Assembly: GCF_000718085.1 (NCBI RefSeq)
Contig: NZ_JOEC01000002.1
Coordinates: 930,001 to 994,000, forward strand
Source: Mycetocola saprophilus
GTDB lineage: Bacteria; Actinomycetota; Actinomycetes; Actinomycetales; Microbacteriaceae
Direction: 5' to 3'
Length of the DNA: 64,000 bases
Numbering within the stretch: position 1 is the first letter of the stretch; the number at the start of each line of letters is the position of its first letter. Under the pieces are notes generated by a model. The model saw only the letters and a program-made list of their open reading frames with translations. It did no database searches and was not told the DNA's origin. Of the stretch, positions 32,706-41,700 are shown piece after piece. A program made the position numbers and the translations under genes.

Positions 32706-33868
32706 CCACCGCAACACCCACCCGTGCCGTCATCATTGGCTGCGGCGTGATCGGCACCCACCACGCCCGCGTCCTGGCGGCCCACGAGGCCTTCACCGTG
32801 AGTGCGCTGGTGGATGTCTTCCCCGAAGCCCTCTCTACCCTCGCTGACCTGCTGCCCGCCGAGTATCCGGTGGATCGTCCGCGCACCTTCGCGACCCTGA
32901 CCGAGGCGCTTGAAGCCGGAGACATCGACCTGGTGGTCATCACGACCCCCAGTGGTCTGCACGTGGACGCGGCCCGGGAGGCACTCGCCGCCGGCGTGCA
33001 CGTGGTGATCGAGAAGCCGATCGACGTGGACCTGGTGCGCGCTCGCCGCATCGCCGACCTGGCCGATGAGGCCGCCGAGCGCGGGCTGATCGTCAGCGTC
33101 ATCTCCCAGCACCGCTTCGATCCGGCCAGCGTGCTGGTCAAGCAGTCCATCGACGAGGGCCGCTTCGGCCGGGTCACCTCGGGGTCGGCCACCGTGGCCT
33201 GGTGGCGCGGACAGGACTACTACGACAGCGGCAACTGGCGCGGCACCTGGGAACTCGACGGCGGCGGCGCGGTGATGAACCAGGGTGTGCACACCGTGGA
33301 CCTGCTGCGCTGGACCCTCGGGACCCCGGTGGAGATCTACGCCCGCACCGCGCTGCTCGCCCACGAGCGGATCGAGGTCGAGGACATCGCGGTGGCCACG
33401 GTCGCCTTCGAATCCGGAGCCCTCGGCGTGATCCACTGCACCACCGCCGCCTACCCGGGTCTGAACACCCGCCTGCAGGTGCTCGGGTCGCGCGGATCCG
33501 CGGTGATCGACAACGACCGCCTGGAGTACTTCCACGCGGCCGGCGGCGCCGACCTGATTCCCGGAACCGGGTTGAGCGCGGTGGGTACGGCGAACCAGGC
33601 AGCCGAGGTCATCGACGCCGGTCAGCTCTCCACCTCCCCGCGGGCGGAGGGCGACTTCCTCGCCGCCCACACCCGGCAGTATGACGACATTGCCACCGCG
33701 CTGCGGGACGGCCGCGACCCGGGCATCACCGCCCGCGACGCGACCCACTCGCTCGCACTCGTACACGCGATGTACGCCTCGGCGACCCTGGGCACCGCGG
33801 TGCTGTTCGCCGACGTGCTCGCCGGAAAATATGACGACCTCACCCTGACGACGGGACGCGCATCATGA
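32702..33868 (+). CDS. Gfo/Idh/MocA family NAD(P)-dependent oxidoreductase
   Basis: 388 aa. Rossmann motif AVIIGCGVIGTHHARVLAA at the N-terminus, the EKP motif (VVIEKPIDVDL) near residue 100 with the catalytic Lys, and a C-terminal alpha/beta domain with GGGAVMNQGVHTVDLLRW. Members oxidise or reduce sugars and cyclitols, often at C3. Overlaps both neighbours by 4 nt (ATGA). Acts in the cytosol on the imported sugar or a derivative. Confidence 0.9.
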   Translation: MTTATPTRAVIIGCGVIGTHHARVLAAHEAFTVSALVDVFPEALSTLADLLPAEYPVDRPRTFATLTEALEAGDIDLVVITTPSGLHVDAAREALAAGVHVVIEKPIDVDLVRARRIADLADEAAERGLIVSVISQHRFDPASVLVKQSIDEGRFGRVTSGSATVAWWRGQDYYDSGNWRGTWELDGGGAVMNQGVHTVDLLRWTLGTPVEIYARTALLAHERIEVEDIAVATVAFESGALGVIHCTTAAYPGLNTRLQVLGSRGSAVIDNDRLEYFHAAGGADLIPGTGLSAVGTANQAAEVIDAGQLSTSPRAEGDFLAAHTRQYDDIATALRDGRDPGITARDATHSLALVHAMYASATLGTAVLFADVLAGKYDDLTLTTGRAS

Positions 33869-34728
33869 AGTATTCGGTATTCACCGCCTCGACCCCCGAC
33901 TGGACCCCGGCCGAGGCCGCCCAGACCCTGGCCGCCCAGGGCTGGGACGGCATCGAGTGGCGCATCACCGACCAGGACGAAGCCACCCCGCCCGGATTCT
34001 GGGCCGGAAACCGCGCGACCTGGCCGATGACCGGGCTCGAGGACCACCTCACCCAGATTCGCGAGATCACCACCGCCAATGGTCTGGAGTTCTCCGGCAT
34101 CGGCGGGTATGCCCAGCTGGAAAACCGGGTGGATGCCGAGAGGATGCTCGCCGCCACCGCCGCCGTCGGTGCGACCCAGGTACGCATCGCGATGCCGCGG
34201 GTGGACGGACGCAACTACGCCGATCTGTTTGCCCAGGCCCGCACCAACCTGGAATACATCGTGAGCGTGGCCGAAAAGCACGGCGTCAAGGCCCTGGTTG
34301 AGCTGCACCACGAGACCATCACCCCGTCGGCCTCGGCCGCGCGCCGCCTGGTCGAGGGACTGAACCCGCGGTTTGTCGGGGTAATCCACGACGTGGGAAA
34401 CCTGGTCAACGAGGGCTTCGAAAACCACCTGGCCGGATTCCAGCTGCTCGGGGAATACCTGGCTCACGTGCACATCAAGAATGCCCGGTGGGTCATCGAC
34501 CGGGTGGAAATCGACGGCACCCACGTCTGGCGTCACGAGTGGACCACCCTGCGCGCCGGACAGGCGGACCTCGCCGGATACGTGCGCGATCTGGTGGCGT
34601 TCGGCTACGACGGCTGGATCACCCTGGAGGACTTCTCGACCGAGGTCCCGCTCAAGCAGCGCACCGCCGAGAACCTGGCCTACGTGCGCGGCCTGGTCGA
34701 GGCCGCGCAGGCGGGTTCGCGTGACTAG
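33865..34728 (+). CDS. TIM-barrel sugar isomerase/epimerase-like protein (second copy)
   Basis: 287 aa, same fold as the protein at 31857 but divergent. Ligands suggested by ALVELHHETI (Glu), GVIHDVGNLVNEG (Asp), AHVHIKNARW (His) and ITLEDFS (Glu). Starts at ATG 33865, overlapping the oxidoreductase by 4 nt. Two different barrels beside one Gfo/Idh protein suggest sequential steps or a two-subunit activity. Confidence 0.82.
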   Translation: MKYSVFTASTPDWTPAEAAQTLAAQGWDGIEWRITDQDEATPPGFWAGNRATWPMTGLEDHLTQIREITTANGLEFSGIGGYAQLENRVDAERMLAATAAVGATQVRIAMPRVDGRNYADLFAQARTNLEYIVSVAEKHGVKALVELHHETITPSASAARRLVEGLNPRFVGVIHDVGNLVNEGFENHLAGFQLLGEYLAHVHIKNARWVIDRVEIDGTHVWRHEWTTLRAGQADLAGYVRDLVAFGYDGWITLEDFSTEVPLKQRTAENLAYVRGLVEAAQAGSRD

Positions 34729-36169
34729 CTTCGCCGCGGCCGGGGATCGGGTGCCCACCCGGACCCGGCCGCACCCCCGCATCCGCATCGCCCACCTGGG
34801 CCTCGGCGCGTTCCACCGCGCCCACCAGGCCTGGTACACCGAGCTGGTGCAGCGCGAGAATCCGGGGGACTGGGGGATCGAGTCCTTCACCGGACGCTCG
34901 CCCGCGCAGGCCGAGATTCTGGCCGCCCAGGATGGCGTGTTTACGCTGGTGGTCCGGGCGGCATCGGGGGACACGTTTGAGCGGGTCGAGTCGATTGCCC
35001 GGGCCAGCGACGGTAACGACACCGCGCGCTGGCGTGCGCGGTTGGCCGATCCGGACACCGCGATCCTCAGCCTGACGATCACCGAGGCGGGCTACCGGCG
35101 CGGCCCGAACGGGACGCTGGATGCGGCCGATCCCGATGTGGCGGCCGATATCGAGGTCCTGCGGGCGGCGGCTTCGGGGTCGGCCCCGGCGTCGAACCCG
35201 GCCGAGGAATCCGACCCGGGTGCCCGAGATCACGCCGGACGGGGCGGCAGTCGAGCCACATCCACTCCGGGCTGCGTGAGCGCACCGGGCCGGATCGTGG
35301 ACGGACTGCGGGTCCGCCGCGACGCGGATGCCGGGCCGATCGCGATCCTCAGCTGCGACAACCTCGCCGACAACGGTGCGGTGACCCGCGCGGTGGTGCT
35401 GGACCTGGCCACCCGGGTCGACCCGGCCCTGGCCGCCTGGATCCGGGACAACGTCTCGTTTGTGTCCTCGATGGTGGACCGGATTACCCCGGCCACCACC
35501 GACGCCGACCGCCACGAGGTGGCCGAGCAGACCGGACTTGCGGACGCCGCGGTCATCGTGACCGAGCCGTTTGCCGAGTGGATCATCGTCGGGGATTTCC
35601 CGGCGGGACGCCCGGACTGGGAACACGTCGGCGTGCGCTTTGTCAACGAGATCGAGCCCCATGAGCGGCGCAAACTCTGGCTTCTCAACGCCGGACACTC
35701 GCTGTTGGCCTATGCGGGACTGGCGCGCGGTCACCGGACCGTGGATGCCGCCTTCGCCGATCCCGAGCTTGCCGAACGCCTGGAGACCCTGTGGTCCGAG
35801 GCCGCCGACGTGCTGCCCCAGGACGGGGCCGAGATCGACGCCGCCCGCGCCGCACTGCGCGAGCGCTTCGCCAACCCGCGGATCCGGCACCACCTGGCCC
35901 AGATCGCCCTGGGCGGCGCCCATAAGCTCCCGCCGCGGATCTTCGACGTGGTGCGGGCCAGACTGGCCGCGGGCCTCGATGCGGGGACCGGCACGGTCCC
36001 GATCGTCGAGGAGTGGATCGCCTACCTGCGCCGTGCGGACACCCCGGCCGCCGAGTCCGCTCCGCTGGGTGCGGGGATCGAGGCGGGAAGCCTGGGCGTC
36101 GAGGACGTACTGGGGATTCTGACCCCGGATCTACGCGAGGTTTTTGGGCTGCAAGCGATCGAATCCTGA
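34721..36169 (+). CDS. uxuB: Mannitol dehydrogenase-family oxidoreductase, probable D-mannonate oxidoreductase (fructuronate reductase)
   Basis: 482 aa polyol-specific long-chain dehydrogenase. IRIAHLGLGAFHRAHQAWYT is the NAD site; SFVSSMVDRITPATTD and KLWLLNAGHSLLAYAGL (catalytic Lys and His) are family hallmarks. With UxaC divergent and ManD upstream, D-fructuronate to D-mannonate is the likely reaction; tagaturonate reductase or mannitol dehydrogenase are alternatives. Residues 152-188 are a low-complexity insertion. GTG start at 34721 overlaps the previous gene by 8 nt. Last gene before a hairpin. Confidence 0.85.
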   Translation: MTSFAAAGDRVPTRTRPHPRIRIAHLGLGAFHRAHQAWYTELVQRENPGDWGIESFTGRSPAQAEILAAQDGVFTLVVRAASGDTFERVESIARASDGNDTARWRARLADPDTAILSLTITEAGYRRGPNGTLDAADPDVAADIEVLRAAASGSAPASNPAEESDPGARDHAGRGGSRATSTPGCVSAPGRIVDGLRVRRDADAGPIAILSCDNLADNGAVTRAVVLDLATRVDPALAAWIRDNVSFVSSMVDRITPATTDADRHEVAEQTGLADAAVIVTEPFAEWIIVGDFPAGRPDWEHVGVRFVNEIEPHERRKLWLLNAGHSLLAYAGLARGHRTVDAAFADPELAERLETLWSEAADVLPQDGAEIDAARAALRERFANPRIRHHLAQIALGGAHKLPPRIFDVVRARLAAGLDAGTGTVPIVEEWIAYLRRADTPAAESAPLGAGIEAGSLGVEDVLGILTPDLREVFGLQAIES

Positions 36170-36188
36170 CCGGTCCCGAACCGGACTG

Positions 36189-36221
36189 CGGCCGCACCAT
36201 CCCTCCCGGCTGGTGCGGCCG
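36189..36221 (+). terminator. Hairpin terminator after uxuB
   Basis: 11-bp perfect stem (36189-36199 with 36211-36221), 20 bp after the uxuB stop. Confidence 0.7.
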
Positions 36222-36241
36222 TCGCCGTCTCGGGTCCGACG

Positions 36242-36272
36242 ATTTACACTCGCCGGGAAAACTCGGTTAGAC
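36242..36272 (+). promoter_or_regulatory. Promoter of rplY
   Basis: TTTACA or TTACAC as -35 and TAGACT (36267-36272) as -10, with 18-19 bp between. It implies a leader of about 140 nt. Confidence 0.55.
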
Positions 36273-36279
36273 TAGGCGC

Positions 36280-36416
36280 TGAACTTCGGCGAGGGCTGTC
36301 CTTCGGGATAAGCCGTTATCGACGCGGTGGGCAAGGCCTCGGCTTTTCCTCACGCTGATATGCGTTCGAGTTGAAACTATCCGGGTCCCCGAGGCCCGCC
36401 ACATCAAGGAGTAATT
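36280..36416 (+). promoter_or_regulatory. Structured 5' leader of rplY
   Basis: About 140-nt untranslated leader. GGCTGTCC-TTCG-GGATAAGCC forms a UUCG-capped hairpin, and GGCCTCGG (near 36333) can pair with CCGAGGCC (near 36390), closing a larger loop just before the RBS AAGGAG. This layout fits autoregulation by a ribosomal protein; no known family was recognised. Confidence 0.45.
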
Positions 36417-37001
36417 ATGGCTGACAACAGCGTAAACCTGGACGCCGAACTGCGTACCTCTTTCGGTAAGGGTGCCGCCCGCAAGCTGCGCGCCGCCGGC
36501 AAGATCCCCGCCGTCATCTACGGTCACGGCACCGAGCCCAAGCACGTGTCGCTGCCCACCCACGCCACCGGCCTGATCGTGCGTCACACCAACGCCCTGA
36601 TCAACCTGAACATCGAGGGCACCGAGGAGCTCGTTCTCGTGCGCGAGGTTCAGAAGGACCCGGTTCTGCGTATCATCGAGCACATCGACCTGGCGGTTGT
36701 TGTGAAGGGTGAAAAGGTCGAGGTTGAGATCCCCGTTCACGTTGAGGGCGACTCGGCTCCGGGCACCCTGGCAAACGTTGAGACCAACACCCTGCGTCTG
36801 CTGGTTGCCGCAACCAACATCCCCGCCAACGTTGTGGTTTCGATCGCCGGTGCCGAGGAGGGACAGCACGTCCACGCCAAGGACGTCGTTCTGCCCGAGG
36901 GGGCCGAGCTCGTTGACGACGCAGACCTGCTGATCGTCCAGGTTGCCGCCGCTCCGGCCGCTCCCGCCGAGGATGAGGCCACCGAGGCTGCCGCCGAGTA
37001 A
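36417..37001 (+). CDS. rplY: 50S ribosomal protein L25 (general stress protein Ctc form)
   Basis: 194 aa two-domain L25/TL5 that binds 5S rRNA. RTSFGKGAARKLRAAGKIPA near the N-terminus and VIYGHGTEPKHVSLP are conserved; the second beta domain follows, and an Ala/Pro/Glu tail ends the protein. ATG with AAGGAG upstream. pth follows, the usual pairing. Confidence 0.95.
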   Translation: MADNSVNLDAELRTSFGKGAARKLRAAGKIPAVIYGHGTEPKHVSLPTHATGLIVRHTNALINLNIEGTEELVLVREVQKDPVLRIIEHIDLAVVVKGEKVEVEIPVHVEGDSAPGTLANVETNTLRLLVAATNIPANVVVSIAGAEEGQHVHAKDVVLPEGAELVDDADLLIVQVAAAPAAPAEDEATEAAAE

Positions 37002-37077
37002 TTCTCGCGCACACGTCTCGCGCCCCGTTCTCCCTGGTGGAGGGCGGGGCGCGTTTTTTGGCCGAGGGAACCCGCGC

Positions 37078-37083
37078 TACCCT
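37078..37083 (+). promoter_or_regulatory. -10 hexamer of pth, leaderless type
   Basis: TACCCT, 6 nt before ATG 37090; supports the longer start of pth. Confidence 0.5.
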
Positions 37084-37089
37084 GGACCC

Positions 37090-37740
37090 ATGACAGATTC
37101 GGCGCAACCTCGCCGCTGGTGGCACATTTTTTTGGGAGCACGGACACAGAACATGGCTGCAGCAAACACCTGGCTGGTGATCGGACTCGGCAACCCCGGC
37201 CCGCGCTATGAGCGCACCCGGCACAACATCGGACAGATGGTGATTGCCGAGCTGGCCGGTCGTCTGGGCCAGCAGCTCAAGCGGCACCGCAGCGCGGCCC
37301 TGGTGGCCGAGGGTTTCCTCGCCCCGGGCGGACCCAAGCTCATCGTGGCGACCCTGACCAGCTTCATGAACGTCTCGGGGAAGCAGACCGCGGCCCTGGC
37401 CTCGTTCTATTCGATTCCTCCCGAGCGGATCATCGTCATCCACGACGAGATGGACATCCCCTTCGACAGCATCAAGCTGAAGATCGGCGGCGGGCACGGC
37501 GGCCACAACGGGCTGCGCGATATTGCCGCGGCGCTGGGAACCCCCGAGTTCATTCGGGTGCGCACCGGGGTGGGTCGTCCGGTGGGGCGTCAGGATCCGG
37601 CGGACTTTGTGCTGGCACCGTTCACCTCGGCCGAGCGGGAGACCCTCCCGATCCTGATCGCCGATGCCGCCGACGCCGCCGAACTGGTGGCCACCGAGGG
37701 GCTGACCGCCGCGCAGCAGAAGTTCCACAGCCGCGGCTAG
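37090..37740 (+). CDS. pth: Peptidyl-tRNA hydrolase
   Basis: 216 aa from ATG 37090. Recycles peptidyl-tRNA dropped by ribosomes. WLVIGLGNPGPRYERTRHNI has the catalytic His; TSFMNVSGK (Asn), VIHDEMDIPFD (Asp) and GGHGGHNGL (Asn) complete the active site. The family motif starts 27 residues in, so an internal ATG at 37153 is an alternative, but the leaderless promoter fits 37090. Confidence 0.93.
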   Translation: MTDSAQPRRWWHIFLGARTQNMAAANTWLVIGLGNPGPRYERTRHNIGQMVIAELAGRLGQQLKRHRSAALVAEGFLAPGGPKLIVATLTSFMNVSGKQTAALASFYSIPPERIIVIHDEMDIPFDSIKLKIGGGHGGHNGLRDIAAALGTPEFIRVRTGVGRPVGRQDPADFVLAPFTSAERETLPILIADAADAAELVATEGLTAAQQKFHSRG

Positions 37741-37754
37741 GCTCCGGTCGCCTC

Positions 37755-37806
37755 GGCACACGCGAAACGGCCTCCCTCGTGAGAGGGAGGCCGTTTCGCG
37801 TGTGCC
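37755..37806. terminator. Strong bidirectional terminator after pth
   Basis: 24-bp perfect stem (37755-37778 with 37783-37806) and GTGA loop, the longest hairpin in the window, between pth and the convergent SnoaL-like gene. Confidence 0.9.
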
Positions 37807-37879
37807 GGATCAGAGGGACCGGGGTTCGTCCATGAGGGGGTGAGGTCGGTGATGCGACCCGCGGAATGGACGGTGGGGG

Positions 37880-38236
37880 CTAGTCGGTGACCGTGAGGTT
37901 GGCGACCCGGTCGCCGGCGGCACTCAGCACAAACCGGAAGCGGCGCACGGTGGGACCCTCGGGGTTGTCGGTGTTGATGCGGTAGAGCAGCGTGATGCTG
38001 CGAGCGTCACGCTCGACACCGAAATGCTGGGCGCTCACCCGGCGCTCGGTGAACTGGTGGGCCCAGCGCAGCAGGGCCTCGCCGCCCACGTACTCGTTGT
38101 TGTGGTCGGTGATCCGGGCATCATCGGTGACCAGATCCAGCAGCGGAGCCGGATCGGGAAGCACCGCCGATGCCACAAAATCGGTGATGACCGGGGGCAG
38201 ATCGGTCGCGTTTTCGAGTGTTGCCGAGAGGGTCAT
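37880..38236 (-). CDS. SnoaL-like / NTF2-fold protein
   Basis: 118 aa single alpha+beta barrel. VLPDPAPLLDLVTDDARITD, a mid-protein YVGGEALLRWAHQF and the paired strands at the end fit the NTF2 fold of ketosteroid isomerase and SnoaL. Function cannot be assigned. Start at ATG 38236; the frame extends upstream without RBS. Confidence 0.6.
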   Translation of the reverse strand: MTLSATLENATDLPPVITDFVASAVLPDPAPLLDLVTDDARITDHNNEYVGGEALLRWAHQFTERRVSAQHFGVERDARSITLLYRINTDNPEGPTVRRFRFVLSAAGDRVANLTVTD

Positions 38237-38422
38237 GCGTTTCAACTTTCGCCGGGGGACGTGAGGGTGATCGACGCTGATCGGGTGGATGCTCACACCA
38301 TAATTCCGTGTGAATCCTCGCATCGGGCAGAACCTGGCGCGTTGTGAATCATCATATGTCGCATTTCAGTGCACGGTTTTTTCGGCGACTCATGCATGCA
38401 TGTTCGGCTCGTGATCACCGTG

Positions 38423-38448
38423 TAATTCGGTGAAAAAATGCCGAATTA
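38423..38448. repeat. Perfect 8-bp inverted repeat
   Basis: TAATTCGG and CCGAATTA with a 10-nt AT-rich spacer. Possible operator or hairpin. Confidence 0.6.
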
Positions 38449-38551
38449 TCCACTTGGTAAGGGGGGATCGGGTTCATCGTCCGCGAACCGCGGAACCTCC
38501 AGGGCGGAGTTTGGCAACACGTCGCGCGGGGGCTCAGTTCGGGCGATTTCG

Positions 38552-38573
38552 CTAGATAGCAGGAGCTATCTAG
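38552..38573. repeat. Perfect 9-bp inverted repeat
   Basis: CTAGATAGC and GCTATCTAG around AGGA, about 150 bp before mfd. Confidence 0.65.
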
Positions 38574-38719
38574 TAGCCGGGGGTGTAAAATCACCAGGTC
38601 TTCCGCTCGCGCCGATTCGCCCGCGCCGGCCTGCGGCCGCCGGTCCGCTCACGCCGGTTTCTGCGCGGCGGTTCGCTCAGGGCAGAGGGGGAGCGGATGC
38701 CGATGTCACCGGTGCCGTC

Positions 38720-38725
38720 TAGAAT
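38720..38725 (+). promoter_or_regulatory. -10 hexamer of mfd, leaderless type
   Basis: TAGAAT, 6 nt before the GTG at 38732. Confidence 0.6.
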
Positions 38726-38731
38726 TACCCG

Positions 38732-41700
38732 GTGATGCTTTCGGGTCTGATTTCAGCGCTTTCTGGCGCGCCGTCGTTTTCCGCTGCCCTGGACTATGCC
38801 CCGCGCGATGCCGATTTCTCGGTTGCCGAGGGCCTGACCGCCCCGCTGATTGCCGGGCTGGTCGAACGCCGCCGCGAGGCGGGTGCCCCGCCGGTCGTGC
38901 TGGCGATCACCGCTACCGGCCGCGACTCGGAGTCGCTGATCGCCGGCCTGCGTGCGCTCCTGCCCGGCGGTGACATCGTCGATTTCCCGGCCTGGGAGAC
39001 GCTGCCGCATGAGCGGCTGAGCCCGTCCACCGAGATCGTCGGCCGTCGCCTGGCCGCCCTGCGGGCGCTGCGCACCTGGGATGGCGAGCGCACGCTGATC
39101 GTGGTGGCCTCGGTGCGTGCGGCCCTCCAGCCGCTGGCCGAAAACCTCGCCGATGCCGCGCCCATCTCGCTGGTCGCCGGGGCGCGTGGCCACGACCTCC
39201 AGGAGCTGGCCGCCCGGCTGGTCGAGGCCGCCTATGTGCGGGTGGACCTCGTAGCCCGGCGCGGGGAGTTTGCCCTGCGCGGAGGCATCCTGGATGTCTT
39301 CCCACCCACGGCCGACCATCCCTTCCGGGTCGACTTCTTCGGCGATGAGGTCGAGCAGATCCGCCGCTTCTCGGTGGCCGATCAGCGCTCCCAGGAGGAG
39401 GACCTGCCGGGGATCGAACTGGCACCGGCCCGCGAGCTGCTGCTGACCGCCACGGTGCGCCAGCGCGCCCGCGAGATGCAGCATGAGTTCCCCGGTATCT
39501 CGGGCATGCTGGAAAAGATCGGCGAGGGTATTCCGGTCGAGGGGATGGAGTCCCTGGCCCCGGCGCTGCTGGAACGCCTGGTCAACGTGGGGCACTACCT
39601 CCCGGCGGGAACCGCGGTCGCGGTGGCCTCGCCCGAGCGGGTCACCACCCGGGCGATCAGCCTGGCCGAAACCAACCGTGAGTTCCTGGCCGCCGCCTGG
39701 AGCGCGGCCACCGCGGGGGCCGGGGCACCGATCGATCTGGGCGGGGGAGAGTTCATCACCCTGGGTGCCCTGCGCGACTCGCTCAAGTACTCCCGTCCCG
39801 GCGAACCCAATACCGATCACCCGTGGTGGACGTTCAGCTCCTTCCAGCAGGGTCCCGCGGGCGGCGATATCGACATCGATGCGATGCTCGAGGTGCGGGT
39901 CGAGGCCGACGCCGTGCCGAGCTTCGCCGGAAACGTCGAGGGGGCGATCGCCCACGTGGGTGAGCGCCTGCGCGCGGGCTGGTCGGTCGTGGTGACCGCC
40001 GGCGGACAGGGCCTCCTGGAGCGGGCCCGCGACGTCCTGAGTGAGGCCGGTCTTGCCGCCCGCATCGTCACCGAGCTGCCCGCCGAGCTGGAAACCGGAG
40101 TCGCGTTCCTGGTCCAGGCGAGCCTCGACCATGGCTTCGAGATGACCGAGATCAACCTGGGCCTGATCAGCGAGGCCGAGTTTTACGGTCGCGCGGTGGG
40201 ATATGACTCCCGCGCGGTCAAGAAGCTGGCCTCGCGCCGCCGCAACGTGGTCGATCCGCTTCAGCTCAACCCCGGCGACCACGTGGTGCACCAGACCCAC
40301 GGCATCGGACGCTTCGTGGAGATGACCCAGCGCACGGTCTCGACCGGTGGACGCAACCCGATCAAGTCGCTGCGCGAGTATTTGGTGCTGGAGTACGCCC
40401 CGAATAAGCGCGGCTATCCCGGCGATAAGCTCCTGGTGCCCACCGATCAGCTCGACCTGCTCTCGCGCTACGTGGGAGGCGAGGCCCCGCAGCTGTCCAA
40501 GATGGGCGGTTCGGACTGGTCCCAGGCCAAGTCCAAGGCGCGCAAGGCCGTGCGGGACATCGCGGTGGAGCTGGTGAAGCTCTACTCGGCCCGGATGAAC
40601 AGCGTGGGCCACGCGTTTGGACCCGACACACCCTGGCAGCGTGAGCTGGAGGAGGCGTTCCCCTATCCCGAGACCCCCGACCAGCTGACCACCATCAGCG
40701 AGGTCAAGTCCGATATGGAAAAGCCGATCCCGATGGACCGCCTGCTCTCCGGCGATGTGGGCTTCGGTAAGACCGAGGTTGCCGTGCGCGCGGCGTTCAA
40801 GGCGATTCAGGACGGCAAACAGGTCGCGGTGCTGGTGCCCACCACGCTGCTGGTGAAGCAGCACTTCGAGACCTTTGCCGAGCGCTATGCGGGCTTCCCG
40901 ATCCACCTGCGCGCGCTCAGCCGCTTCCAAACCGCCAAGGAGGCCAAGGAGATCATCGCCGGGCTCGAGTCCGGGACCGTGGATATCGTGATCGGGACCC
41001 ACCGCCTGCTCACCGACAATGTGCTCTTCAAGGACCTCGGTCTGGTCATCATCGACGAGGAGCAGCGCTTCGGTGTCGAGCACAAGGACAAGCTGAAAAA
41101 GCTCAAGACCAACGTCGACATCCTGGCGATGAGCGCGACCCCGATCCCGCGCACCCTGGAGATGGCGGTGACCGGCATCCGCGAGATGTCAACCCTGGCC
41201 ACCCCGCCCGAGGAGCGTCAGCCGGTGCTGAGCTTTGTGGGTCCCCATAACGATAAGCAGGTCGCCGCCTCGATTCGGCGCGAGCTGCTGCGTGAGGGGC
41301 AGATATTCTTTGTTCACAACCGGGTGCAGAGCATCAGCCGGGTGGCCTCCCACCTGGCCGAGCTGGTGCCCGAGGCGCGGATCGCGGTCGCCCACGGCAA
41401 GCTCTCCGAGCATCAGCTGGAGCAGGTGGTCGTGGACTTCTGGGAGCGGAAGTTCGACGTTCTGGTGTGTACCACGATCATCGAAACCGGCCTGGACATC
41501 TCCAATGCCAACACGATCATCATCGACCGCGCCGATAAGTACGGCCTGAGCCAGCTGCATCAGCTGCGTGGACGGGTGGGGCGTGGGCGCGAGCGCGCCT
41601 ACGCGTACTTCCTCTACGATCCGGCCAAGCCGCTGTCCGAGACCGCGCATGATCGGCTCTCCACGATCGCCGCGAATAACGAGCTCGGCTCGGGCATGCA

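Larger units (their letters stand above)
38237..38719. other. Gap upstream of mfd with two perfect inverted repeats
   Basis: About 480 bp. It holds TAATTCGG-N10-CCGAATTA (38423-38448) and CTAGATAGC-AGGA-GCTATCTAG (38552-38573). An open frame at 38438-38722 has poor codon use and no RBS, so it is not called. No known RNA was recognised. Confidence 0.45.

Noticed and set aside
38438..38722. 94 aa protein before mfd
   Set aside because: Low-complexity reading, no RBS; it covers a palindrome and the mfd -10.
38753..41083. Large leftward gene inside mfd
   Set aside because: Antisense shadow of mfd; no motif, no promoter.
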